From contig NZ_LRUN01000002.1 of the NCBI RefSeq assembly GCF_001679645.1, positions 89,934 to 153,933 of the forward strand: a DNA stretch of 64,000 nt. The letters run 5' to 3'. Made by a program: the position numbers and the translations under genes. How positions within the stretch are numbered: the first letter of the stretch is position 1; each line of letters opens with the position of its first letter. The stretch comes from Pseudomonas bananamidigenes (GTDB taxonomy: Bacteria; Pseudomonadota; Gammaproteobacteria; Pseudomonadales; Pseudomonadaceae). The notes under the pieces were generated by a model. The model searched no databases. It was given only the letters and a program-made list of their open reading frames with translations, and had not been told where the DNA came from. Positions 19,623 to 27,654 of this stretch are shown here, in pieces.

Positions 19623-20783
19623 TTACTGTTTCGACTCAGGCGACTGAGCCAGGGCCGGGGATTGACCCGCAACGACCTTGGTCCCCGGTTGCAAACCGGC
19701 CAGACCGCCGACGATCACCTGATCGCCGGCCTTCAGGCCCTCACTGATCTGCCAGCGCGAATCCTGCATGGCACCGGTCACGACAGTGCGTGCCTCGACC
19801 CGGTCATCGGCGCCGACCACCAGCACCTGGGCGCTGCCATCGCTGCCGCGCTGCACCGAGCGCTGCGGCACGAGAATCGCCTGGCTGTCTGTGCCTTGCG
19901 GCGTGCGCACACGGACAAACATGCCCGGCAACAGCACGCCGTCGGTATTGGCGAATTTGCCGCGCAACGACACCTGCCCGGTGCCGCGATCCACCGCCAC
20001 GTCGGTAAACATCAGCGCCCCCTGACGCTCGTACGCGGTGCCCTCGACCCGGACCGACAACGCCGTGTTGTCGTCAGCGGAGAGTTTTCCGTCCTTGAGC
20101 GATTCACGCAGACGCAGTGCCTCGGCAGCCGACTGCGTGAAGTCGACGTACACCGGATCCAGCTGCTGAATGCGCGCCATCAAGGTTGCATCCCCCTGCC
20201 CGACCAGCGCACCTTCGGTGACCAGTGCACGGCCGACACGACCGGAAATCGGCGCCGTCACCGAGGCATAACCGAGGTTCAACCGTGCCGTCTGCAGATC
20301 GGCCTGGGCCGAACGGGTGGCTGCCTGCGCGCTGCGCAGATCAGCCATGGCGCTGTCGAAATCCTGCTGGCTGACCGCCTCGATTTTCACCAGCGGCTCA
20401 TAGCGCTTGACCCGGGCCTGCGCCTCAAGCGCAACGGACTGGGCGCGAGCCAGTTCACCCTCGGCCCGGGACAACGCTGCCTTGAGCGGTGCCGGGTCGA
20501 TCTGGAACAACAGATCCCCGGCTTTCACATCCGCGCCCTCTTCAAAACGCTTTTGCATCACGATGCCCGGTACCCGGGCACGCACTTCCGCGACGCGCAT
20601 CGGCTCGACCCGGCCCGGCAGCTCCGAAGAGAGCGCCAACGCTTCAGTCTTCACCGCCAGCACTTCTACCGGACGCGCCACTTCAGCGCTGCTCGCTGCC
20701 TGATCCTCAGTCGGCCCACACCCGGCCAACGCAATGGCGAGTGCCAACGAACTCGCCATCCCTACCGCACGCAAATTGCCCAT
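19623..20783 (-). CDS. RND efflux periplasmic adaptor (membrane fusion protein)
   Basis: 386-residue AcrA/MexA-type lipoprotein with signal and lipobox (ALAIALAGCGPTEDQ), a lipoyl-like half (VRARVPGIVMQKRFEEGADVKAGDLLFQID), a long alpha hairpin (LSRAEGELARAQSVALEAQ), then the second lipoyl half (LGYASVTAPISGRVGRALVTEGALVG) and a beta-barrel domain. It links the permease to the outer-membrane channel. First gene of the operon, divergent from a TetR gene. The start ATG 20783 lies next to a palindrome-bearing promoter region. Confidence 0.93.
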   Translation of the reverse strand: MGNLRAVGMASSLALAIALAGCGPTEDQAASSAEVARPVEVLAVKTEALALSSELPGRVEPMRVAEVRARVPGIVMQKRFEEGADVKAGDLLFQIDPAPLKAALSRAEGELARAQSVALEAQARVKRYEPLVKIEAVSQQDFDSAMADLRSAQAATRSAQADLQTARLNLGYASVTAPISGRVGRALVTEGALVGQGDATLMARIQQLDPVYVDFTQSAAEALRLRESLKDGKLSADDNTALSVRVEGTAYERQGALMFTDVAVDRGTGQVSLRGKFANTDGVLLPGMFVRVRTPQGTDSQAILVPQRSVQRGSDGSAQVLVVGADDRVEARTVVTGAMQDSRWQISEGLKAGDQVIVGGLAGLQPGTKVVAGQSPALAQSPESKQ

Positions 20784-20836
20784 AACTCACCCAAGGCTTG
20801 ATCGAATTTGGCGCGAATGCTACGTTTCAAATCCTA

Positions 20837-20856
20837 ATGAGTCAATATTGTCTCAT
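20837..20856. promoter_or_regulatory. Candidate TetR operator palindrome between efflux operon and tetR
   Basis: A 20-bp near-perfect palindrome, ATGAG-N-CAATATTG-N-CTCAT, in which only the two N positions fail to pair. It sits in an AT-rich patch of the 118-base divergent region between the adaptor start (20783) and the TetR start (20902). Size, symmetry and position fit a TetR-family operator overlapping divergent promoters. Binding is inferred. Confidence 0.6.
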
Positions 20857-20901
20857 GTGAGTATTTTGTGAATCTTGTATGACTGTCGCCAAGGCCCCGT
20901 G

Positions 20902-21468
20902 ATGAACTCGATTTCCCATGATGAACAGCTGCTCAAATCGCTGACGCTGGCGGTGGTCAACCGACCGCGAGCGACGATGAAGGAGCTGGCGCAACTGGCA
21001 GGCGTGAGCAAGGCGACCCTGCACCGCCATTGCGGCACGCGGGAAAACCTGATCGTGCAACTGGAGGCGCATGCCGAGGGCACGCTCAGACTGATCATCG
21101 ATAACGCCGCTTTAGAGGGGACAGAACCACTGGACGCGCTGCGCCGGTTGATCCGCGAACACTTGGCCCATCGTGAAATGCTTGCGTTTCTGATGGCGCA
21201 GTACCGCCCCGATTTCCTCGATCTGGAATGCGGCGGCACACGCTGGCTGTTTTATCTGGAGGCGCTGGACGGCTTCTTCCTGAAAGGCCAGCAGAGCGGG
21301 TTGTTTCGCATCGACATCACCGCCGCGATCCTGACCGAACTGTTCATCGCTCTGGTCTACGGTCTGGTGGATGCCGAGCAGCGCGGGCGGGCTGCCAACG
21401 CCAACTCGGCCAGAATGATCGAGCACATGTTCCTGCAAGGAGCTTCCTCGGCTGAAGGCGTTCGCTGA
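20902..21468 (+). CDS. TetR/AcrR-family regulator, paralogue 2 (divergent from RND operon)
   Basis: 188-residue TetR-type repressor with helix-turn-helix RPRATMKELAQLAGVSKATLHRHCGTRENL, clearly paralogous to the regulator at 14407-14973. The longer frame from 20875 uses TTG. ATG 20902 has AAGG seven bases upstream and matches the paralogue's length. It is transcribed away from the adaptor gene, the classic layout of a local efflux repressor. The inducer is unknown. Confidence 0.88.
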   Translation: MNSISHDEQLLKSLTLAVVNRPRATMKELAQLAGVSKATLHRHCGTRENLIVQLEAHAEGTLRLIIDNAALEGTEPLDALRRLIREHLAHREMLAFLMAQYRPDFLDLECGGTRWLFYLEALDGFFLKGQQSGLFRIDITAAILTELFIALVYGLVDAEQRGRAANANSARMIEHMFLQGASSAEGVR

Positions 21469-21521
21469 CGTCCATCTGCACGAAGCAAGCCTTCAGCAAT
21501 TGCCTTTCTGTCAAAGCAGAC

Positions 21522-22661
21522 TCACGCGCCCGGTTTCAGGACGACCTTGGTCCAGCCGTTGTCACGCTCATCAAAATGTTTGTAGGCGTCCGGCCCCTCC
21601 TCGAGCTTCAGACGATGAGAGATGATCTGCGCAGGATTGGCGCGACCGTGGTGAATGAGCTCGGCCAATCGGCGATTGTAGGCTTTGACGTTGGCCTGAC
21701 CGGTCTTGATCTGCTGGCCCTTGAACCAGAAAGCACCGAAATCGAAGGCCATCTTGCCTTGCCTGGCGAGTTCGTTTTCGGCCCCCGGGTCTTGCGGTAC
21801 GAAGACCCCGACGACGCCGATTCCGCCGGTGGCCTTGGTGGAGGCGACCAGATTGTTCATGGTCAGGTGATTGGCTTCATGGCCATGTCGATCACAACAT
21901 TGGTAGCCCACGCATTCGCAGCCACGATCCGTACCTTTGCCATGGGTCAGGTTGAGAATCTGGTCCACGGCCTCCTTCTCGACCGAATTGATCGGCGTTG
22001 CACCGATGCTGGCGGCGAGCTTCAGCCGGTCAGGGTGATCGTCGACGACAAAGACCTGCGATGCCCCTTTGATCATGGCGGAGTGAGCGGCCATCAAGCC
22101 GACCGGGCCGGCGCCATAAATGGCGATGCTTTCGCCCGGCAGCAGGCCGGCCAGCTCGGTGGCGTGCCAGCCGGTGGGGAAGATGTCGGACAGCATCACG
22201 TAATCATCTTCCCGCTCCTGGGCGTCCTCGGGTAGAACCAGACAGTTGAAGTCCGCATAGGGCACCCGCAGCAATTCTGCCTGGCCGCCTTGATACGGCC
22301 CCATGTCGGCAAACCCATAAGCGGCACCCGCCGTGCCCGGATTGGCCGTAAGGCAGAAACCGGTCAGGCCCCTCTCGCAGTTTTCACAGAAACCGCAGCC
22401 GATGTTGAAGGGAAGGCAAACTCGATCTCCCACCTTTACCCGCTCCACCGCTGCGCCCGCTTCGATGACTTCCCCCAGATTCTCGTGTCCGAAAACCCGG
22501 CCGGTTTCCATCGAAGTGCGCCCCTCGTACATGTGCAGATCGGAACCGCAGATGTTGGTCGTCGTGATTCTGACCAGGACATCGGTCGGCTTTTCAATTT
22601 TCGGATCGGCGACGTTTTGCACACTGACGTCACGCGGGCCGTTATAGACGATTGCTTTCAT
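21522..22661 (-). CDS. Zinc-dependent alcohol dehydrogenase, glutathione-independent formaldehyde dehydrogenase-like
   Basis: 379-residue medium-chain dehydrogenase. Catalytic zinc ligands are in NICGSDLHMYEG and GHENLGEV, the structural zinc cysteines in CGFCENCERGLTGFC, and the NAD fold in IAIYGAGPVGLMAAHSA with Asp in VFVVDDHPDRL. The insert with GCECVGYQCCDRHGHE is characteristic of the Pseudomonas formaldehyde dehydrogenase (FdhA-like) branch. It likely oxidises formaldehyde or another small aldehyde or alcohol. ATG 22661 has GGGAG upstream. It may relate to the stress genes to its right. Confidence 0.88.
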   Translation of the reverse strand: MKAIVYNGPRDVSVQNVADPKIEKPTDVLVRITTTNICGSDLHMYEGRTSMETGRVFGHENLGEVIEAGAAVERVKVGDRVCLPFNIGCGFCENCERGLTGFCLTANPGTAGAAYGFADMGPYQGGQAELLRVPYADFNCLVLPEDAQEREDDYVMLSDIFPTGWHATELAGLLPGESIAIYGAGPVGLMAAHSAMIKGASQVFVVDDHPDRLKLAASIGATPINSVEKEAVDQILNLTHGKGTDRGCECVGYQCCDRHGHEANHLTMNNLVASTKATGGIGVVGVFVPQDPGAENELARQGKMAFDFGAFWFKGQQIKTGQANVKAYNRRLAELIHHGRANPAQIISHRLKLEEGPDAYKHFDERDNGWTKVVLKPGA

Positions 22662-22805
22662 GGTCTTCTCCCGTTGGCAGACAAAGTGAAATTTCGCCTG
22701 CTCAGACTTATCTGTCAGAGACGGCCAAAGGGATGTTCAAACAATTGCCAGACCGCTGCGACGAGTGGTGGCGTGCGACGTCTTTGGTCAGAACGATTGA
22801 ACGAC

Positions 22806-23528
22806 TCACGTCTCAAGCCAATCAGACAGCGTCAGCGCATTGACCAGAGCCGCGCCGCTGGCCGTGTTATCGAAGATGCACCAGACATGCTCGGCCTCGA
22901 CCGTTCGCAGCTGCATGGCCAGTTTTTTCAGGTAATCAGAGCCGTAAGGACTGTGGTAAATCCTCGGCGAGCCGTGCAAGCGCCAGTACTGTGTACCCGG
23001 CGCCCCGCGAGGTGCGCCATCGGTCTCTATTCGCGAGGGATCGACCGCCGCCTGGGCAATCTGCCAGGTCGTCAGACGCGGCTGGGCATTCACCCAGCTG
23101 GAGTGACGTGGCTCCAGTACGACGGAACCGGAAAACCGGTCCCGTAAGTGGTTGAAGAAAACCCGGGCGACGGCCTCGTCATAAGCGAGCGACGGTGGCA
23201 GTTGCACCAGCAGACAGCCCAGACGCTGGCCGAGCCCTGAACACTGTTCAAGGAACGTATCCAGCTCGGTCTCGCATCCGGCCAGCCGCCGTTCGTGAGT
23301 GATGACTTTCGGTACTTTCACGCTGAACCGGAAATCCGGAGGCACGGCTTGCGCCCACCGTTCGTAGGTCGTTCGGCGATGCGGTCGGTAAAACGAACTG
23401 TTGATCTCGACACCCGAGAGCCTGAGGGCGTAACGCTGCAGATGCGTTCCATCCCCGGGAAATTCGGCGGCAAGATCACGCCCGATGCCCCATCCCGCGC
23501 AACCGATATACAGATGCGGCGCGCCCAT
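22806..23528 (-). CDS. DUF72 family protein (YecE-like)
   Basis: 240-residue cytoplasmic protein with the DUF72 start IGCAGWGIGRDLAAEFP and the signatures GVEINSSFYRPHRRTTYERW, FRFSVKVPKVITHERRL and VLEPRHSSWV. It has a TIM-barrel-like fold by family assignment. No biochemical role is established. It begins only 3 bases after the stop of the thiamine-pyrophosphate enzyme, so the two are co-transcribed. Confidence 0.85.
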   Translation of the reverse strand: MGAPHLYIGCAGWGIGRDLAAEFPGDGTHLQRYALRLSGVEINSSFYRPHRRTTYERWAQAVPPDFRFSVKVPKVITHERRLAGCETELDTFLEQCSGLGQRLGCLLVQLPPSLAYDEAVARVFFNHLRDRFSGSVVLEPRHSSWVNAQPRLTTWQIAQAAVDPSRIETDGAPRGAPGTQYWRLHGSPRIYHSPYGSDYLKKLAMQLRTVEAEHVWCIFDNTASGAALVNALTLSDWLET

Positions 23529-23531
23529 GAG

Positions 23532-25319
23532 TCACTTCTTGCGCGACATGACCGAGCCCAGCACCTGCCTGGCGGTCTGCACCAGAACACCCGCCTCGTC
23601 CGGATCGCCCTTGAGCAAGGTCGTGGCGAACTTCTTCGCCTGTTCGAGCTTGATGTGCGGCGGCAGCGGCGGCACGTTGGGGTCGGTCTTGAACTCGATC
23701 AGCACGGGAACCTCCGAAGCCAGCGCCTGCTCCCACGCGGCGGCCACGTCCTCTTCGCGATCGACGAAGATGCCTTTCAAGCCAATGGAAATGGCGAACA
23801 GGTGATAAGGAACATCGGGAATGCTCTGTGACGCTTCGAACTTCGGATCCCCCTCCATGACCCGTTGTTCCCAGGTCACCTGATTGAGGTCTTCATTGTT
23901 GAAGACCGCGCAGATCCACTTGGGGCTCGCCCATTGCCGCCAATATTTGGCCACCGTGATCAACTCCGCCAGATTGCTCATCTGCATCGCACCATCGCCC
24001 ACCAGCGCGATCACCGGACGTTCCGGGAACGCGAATTTGGCCGCAATCGCATAAGGCACGGCAGCGCCCATCGAAGCCAGGCCGCCGGACAAAGAACACT
24101 TCATGCCGCGTCGCACTTTCAGATCGCGGGCGTACCAGTTGGCGCAAGAGCCGGAATCGCTGGTGATGATCGAAAGCTCCGGCAGGCGTGGCGACAGTTC
24201 GAACACCACCCGCTGAGGATTGACGGGATCGGCCTTGACCATGGCGCGTTTTTCCAGGGTCTTTTCCCAGGAAGCGCGCCAGCCTTCGACCTTTTTGCGC
24301 CATTTGCGTGAAGTTTTGTGCTCGAGCAACGGCAACAATTCGGCGAGGGTTTCCCCGGCGTCACCCACCAGATTGACTTCCATGGGATAGCGCAGGCTCA
24401 GCATGTCGGGTTGCAGATCGATCTGCACCCCGCGTGCCTGACCTTCCTTTGGCAGAAATTCAGAGTACGGAAACCCCGAGCCGATCATCAGCAAGGTGTC
24501 GCATTCGGTCATCAGCTTGTAGCTCGGCTCGGTGCCCAGCAAACCGATGCTGCCCGTGACCCAGGGCAGTTCGTCCGGCAGTACCGCTTTGCCGAGAAGC
24601 GCCTTGGCGACACCGGCGCCGAGTTTTTCCGCCACAGCGATGACCTGGTCGGTGGCCTGCAACGCACCGGCTCCCACCAGAATCGCCACTTTCTCGCCTG
24701 CGTTAAGAACCTCGGCGGCGCGTTGCAGATCCGCGTCATATGGCACGACTTTCGGTTTGGTATAACCCACCCCGGAATGCACGGTGCCATGGGTCCGTCC
24801 CGGAGCTTCATATTCGATGTCCTGCAAGTCGTTGGGCAGGATGATCGCCGTCACGCGCCGCTCACCGACAGCCGTGCGTACCGCCCTGTCGATCAAGTGG
24901 CGAACCTGTGCCGGAGCTGACGCCTGTTGCACAAAGGCACCGGCCACATCCTTGAACATCGACAGCAGGTCAAGCTCCTGCTGATAGTGTCCGCCGAGTG
25001 CCGCGCGCGCCTGTTGACCCACGATGGCCAGCACGGGTACGTGATCCATGCGCGCGTCGTAGAGCCCCGTGATCAGGTGCGAAGCACCGGGGCCCGAAGT
25101 GGCGATGCACACCCCCAACTCACCGGTGAACTTGGCATGCGCCGAGGCCATGAACGCAGCCATCTCTTCGTGTCGCGCCTGAATGAATTCGATCTTGCCC
25201 TGGGCCCGGCTCAGTGCACCGAAAACGCCGTTGATGCCGTCGCCCGGATAACCAAAAATCCGCGTCACGCCCCACTCGCTCAGTCGCTCGACCAGAAAAT
25301 CTCCTACGGTCATCGTCAT
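23532..25319 (-). CDS. Thiamine pyrophosphate-dependent enzyme, PoxB/pyruvate oxidase-like
   Basis: 595-residue TPP enzyme of the acetolactate synthase/pyruvate oxidase superfamily. It shows the N-terminal PYR domain with catalytic Glu (ARHEEMAAFMASAHAK), SGPGASHLITGLYDA, a central domain, and the C-terminal TPP motif GDGAMQMSNLAELITVAKYW...NNEDLNQVTWE. It most resembles pyruvate dehydrogenase (quinone), which decarboxylates pyruvate to acetate; the acceptor and substrate are inferred. I use ATG 25319 (MTMTVGDFLVERL), since the 45-residue extension from 25454 has no domain match. ATG 25313 is also possible. Operon with DUF72. Confidence 0.85.
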   Translation of the reverse strand: MTMTVGDFLVERLSEWGVTRIFGYPGDGINGVFGALSRAQGKIEFIQARHEEMAAFMASAHAKFTGELGVCIATSGPGASHLITGLYDARMDHVPVLAIVGQQARAALGGHYQQELDLLSMFKDVAGAFVQQASAPAQVRHLIDRAVRTAVGERRVTAIILPNDLQDIEYEAPGRTHGTVHSGVGYTKPKVVPYDADLQRAAEVLNAGEKVAILVGAGALQATDQVIAVAEKLGAGVAKALLGKAVLPDELPWVTGSIGLLGTEPSYKLMTECDTLLMIGSGFPYSEFLPKEGQARGVQIDLQPDMLSLRYPMEVNLVGDAGETLAELLPLLEHKTSRKWRKKVEGWRASWEKTLEKRAMVKADPVNPQRVVFELSPRLPELSIITSDSGSCANWYARDLKVRRGMKCSLSGGLASMGAAVPYAIAAKFAFPERPVIALVGDGAMQMSNLAELITVAKYWRQWASPKWICAVFNNEDLNQVTWEQRVMEGDPKFEASQSIPDVPYHLFAISIGLKGIFVDREEDVAAAWEQALASEVPVLIEFKTDPNVPPLPPHIKLEQAKKFATTLLKGDPDEAGVLVQTARQVLGSVMSRKK

Positions 25320-25595
25320 GTCGTTTCCGCCTTCATCCAGTGCATGTAAAGGACTGGACAGTCCGGCGGACGGCGAAGTTCGTGTGGATGTCGAGCCCAT
25401 GTGACGCATGGGCTGATTGCAAGGCTGGCGAAGGGTGAATCTTGCAGAGTGCAATCCGGCCTACAGGCAGGTCGAGCTTCATGTCGCTGATTTGAAAGAC
25501 ATTTTTATCCGGGACGGAAATGGCATGCGAAATGCGAGTACGCCTGAGCACATAACAATGATTCAGCCGCAATCCTTTAATCGGAGACAGCCAAA

Positions 25596-26072
25596 ATGAA
25601 CGCCATCGATCTTCTGAAAGCTGACCATGAAAAAGTGAAAGGCATTCTGGGCCAATTGAGCGATTCCACCGAACGGGCCACCAAAAAACGGGTAGAGCTT
25701 CTGGAAAAGCTCGAGATGGAAATCACCATCCATACCCGCCTGGAAGAGGAAATCCTCTACCCGGCCTTCAAGGCAGCGGGCAGCAAGGAACAGGATGTGA
25801 TGTATTACGAGGCCAAGGAAGAACATCGCACCGTGGATTCACTCGTACTGCCCGACCTCAAGGAAACCGATCCCGGCACCCCGGAATTCGCAGGCCGGGT
25901 GAAAGTCGTCAAGGAGCTGCTGGAACACCACATCGAGGAAGAGGAGAAAGAGATGTTTCCTCAAGCCAGGAAACTGCTCGGCAAAGCCCGACTCGATGAA
26001 CTTGGCGAACAGATGGAAGCCATGAAAAGCGCCTGTAAAAAGGAATGGGTCGCCAGCCATATGGCGGCATGA
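25596..26072 (+). CDS. Hemerythrin HHE domain protein
   Basis: 158-residue all-alpha protein with the iron-binding pattern of HHE hemerythrins: ADHEKVKGIL, IHTRLEEEILYP, EEHRTVDSL and LEHHIEEEEKEMFP. It probably binds a di-iron centre and senses or buffers oxygen, NO or iron. It lies divergent from the TPP enzyme across a 276-base gap and is followed by a strong terminator, so it is monocistronic. Confidence 0.92.
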   Translation: MNAIDLLKADHEKVKGILGQLSDSTERATKKRVELLEKLEMEITIHTRLEEEILYPAFKAAGSKEQDVMYYEAKEEHRTVDSLVLPDLKETDPGTPEFAGRVKVVKELLEHHIEEEEKEMFPQARKLLGKARLDELGEQMEAMKSACKKEWVASHMAA

Positions 26073-26080
26073 CCAGCCAC

Positions 26081-26109
26081 AGGGCCTGATTGACGATCAG
26101 GCCCTTTTT
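26081..26109 (+). terminator. Rho-independent terminator after hemerythrin gene
   Basis: A perfect 10-bp stem AGGGCCTGAT / ATCAGGCCCT with a 5-base loop TGACG runs straight into five T. It begins 9 bases after the hemerythrin stop codon and ends 13 bases before the next start. Confidence 0.92.
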
Positions 26110-26122
26110 CGGGAGAGCAGTC

Positions 26123-26656
26123 ATGACCCGAGATGATTCCGATTCGGTGCACGCCTTGTTGCTACCGCGCAATGGCTGGGTGCCGAACAATCCGCGTCTG
26201 CCCGTGTTGGTGTATTCCGGTGCCATTGCCATCCAGGGTGAAGATCCAGCGTCGGCATTCGAGAAAACCTTTGCCGACAACGGCTGGCCGCCACAGTGGC
26301 GCTCCACTGTTTTTGACTATCACCATTACCATACCCAGGGCCATGAGGTGCTTGGCATTGCCTGCGGCGAGGCACGCTTGATGATCGGCGGCCCCGACGG
26401 GCAGATACTCATGGTCAGCGCGGGCGATGTCCTGTTGTTGCCGGCGGGCACCGGACATTGCAGCCTGAATGCCAGCGACGATTTTCTGGTGGTTGGCGCC
26501 TACCCGCCTGGCCAGCATGCGGACATTCGCCGCGAGTCGCCCAGCGAAGCTCAGTTGCAGCAAATCGAAACACTGCCATTCCCTGCCACCGACCCTGTTC
26601 AGGGCCGCTCTGGAGCGTTGACCGAGCATTGGACGAGTCAATCTTCGGCGGGGTGA
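26123..26656 (+). CDS. Cupin-domain protein (YjlB-like)
   Basis: 177-residue cytoplasmic cupin. The metal-binding motif is visible in YHHYHTQGHEVLGIACGEARL, and the second motif in AGDVLLLPAGTGHCSL. Similar proteins resemble YjlB, function unknown. The longer frame begins with TTG at 26090 within the terminator; ATG 26123 has GGGAGAG at good spacing. Its 3' end overlaps the convergent bd-oxidase subunit II gene by 19 bases. Confidence 0.85.
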   Translation: MTRDDSDSVHALLLPRNGWVPNNPRLPVLVYSGAIAIQGEDPASAFEKTFADNGWPPQWRSTVFDYHHYHTQGHEVLGIACGEARLMIGGPDGQILMVSAGDVLLLPAGTGHCSLNASDDFLVVGAYPPGQHADIRRESPSEAQLQQIETLPFPATDPVQGRSGALTEHWTSQSSAG

Positions 26657-27639
26657 ATCTTGCCGCTGAACACGCGAAAACCATAGGTGTTGTAAAACAG
26701 CGTCAGCGGGATCAGCACCGCGAACCCCGTCAGCATGAACACCTGACTGACCGGGCTCGACGCAGCAGCCTGCAAGGTCAATTGCGGCGGGATGATCAGC
26801 GGAAACAGGGCGACGAGCATCAAGGCGAATGCCAGGACGAAAATGCCCAGGGCAGCGAACAGCGGCAGATAGTCGCGTCGGGTTGCGAAGGCCGCCCGGA
26901 ATCCGGCGAGCAACAGCGTCAGGGTCGCCATTGTCGGTAGCCATACCCGAGGATTTCCCAGGCGTTGCGCATACTGCGCGTGAAGGGTCGATGTCCAGAC
27001 AACCAGAACGATCAGCAAGGCCACGGTCAGCATGGCCAAGCACTTTGCCTGCCGTCGCGCGCGGATCTGAAGTTCACCTTCGCATCTCCAATACAGCCAC
27101 CCTGCGCCCAGCCATGTGTAGCCGATCACCAGCACCGCGCCGCAAAACAACGGGAACGGGGCCAGCCATTCCCAACCGCCACCGCTGTATTGGCCGTTCT
27201 GTTCGGGCACACCTTGTACCAGCGTGCCCAGCACGATCCCCTGACAACCGCCAGCCACAACCGAGCCGAGCATCAATAAACCATCCACCCCGCGCTTGAT
27301 GCGGTGATCGGGCGCATGATCGCGAAACTCCAGCGCCATCGCCCGGACAATCAACGCCAGAAACATCAGCATGAACGGCAGGTACAGCGCCGGCAGCAGA
27401 ATGGCGTAAGCCTTGGGGAACATGGCGAGCAAGCCACCGCCGCCGAGCACCAGCCAGGTTTCGTTGGCGTCCCAGATCGGCAGGATGCTCACGACCATGG
27501 CCCGGCGGTGTTGACGGCTGCGAGTCACGCCCATCAAGGTGCCCGTGCCCAGATCCGTGCCGTCCAGCAGCACATAGTTCAGCACGGAGAACCCGACTGC
27601 TGCCGCGCAGAGAAGTGTCAGCCAGTCAGTACCCAACAT
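26638..27639 (-). CDS. cioB: Cyanide-insensitive-type bd quinol oxidase subunit II
   Basis: 333-residue integral membrane subunit of a bd-type terminal oxidase. It shows typical CydB features: LLDGTDLGTGTL near the N-terminus, WDANETWLVLGGGGLLAMFPKAYA, then repeated membrane helices to a C-terminal NTYGFRVFSGKI. With subunit I it reduces O2 using quinol. ATG 27639 is preferred over an upstream TTG at 27648 because GAGG lies at a workable distance. It begins 15 bases after the cioA stop. Confidence 0.88.
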   Translation of the reverse strand: MLGTDWLTLLCAAAVGFSVLNYVLLDGTDLGTGTLMGVTRSRQHRRAMVVSILPIWDANETWLVLGGGGLLAMFPKAYAILLPALYLPFMLMFLALIVRAMALEFRDHAPDHRIKRGVDGLLMLGSVVAGGCQGIVLGTLVQGVPEQNGQYSGGGWEWLAPFPLFCGAVLVIGYTWLGAGWLYWRCEGELQIRARRQAKCLAMLTVALLIVLVVWTSTLHAQYAQRLGNPRVWLPTMATLTLLLAGFRAAFATRRDYLPLFAALGIFVLAFALMLVALFPLIIPPQLTLQAAASSPVSQVFMLTGFAVLIPLTLFYNTYGFRVFSGKIHPAED

Positions 27640-27654
27640 GCGCTTCAAGCCTCA

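Noticed and set aside
16485..20801. 1438-codon plus-strand frame as a real giant gene
   Set aside because: It is antisense to three unmistakable RND efflux genes, has no domain-like composition (runs of His, Gln, Arg) and no ribosome site.
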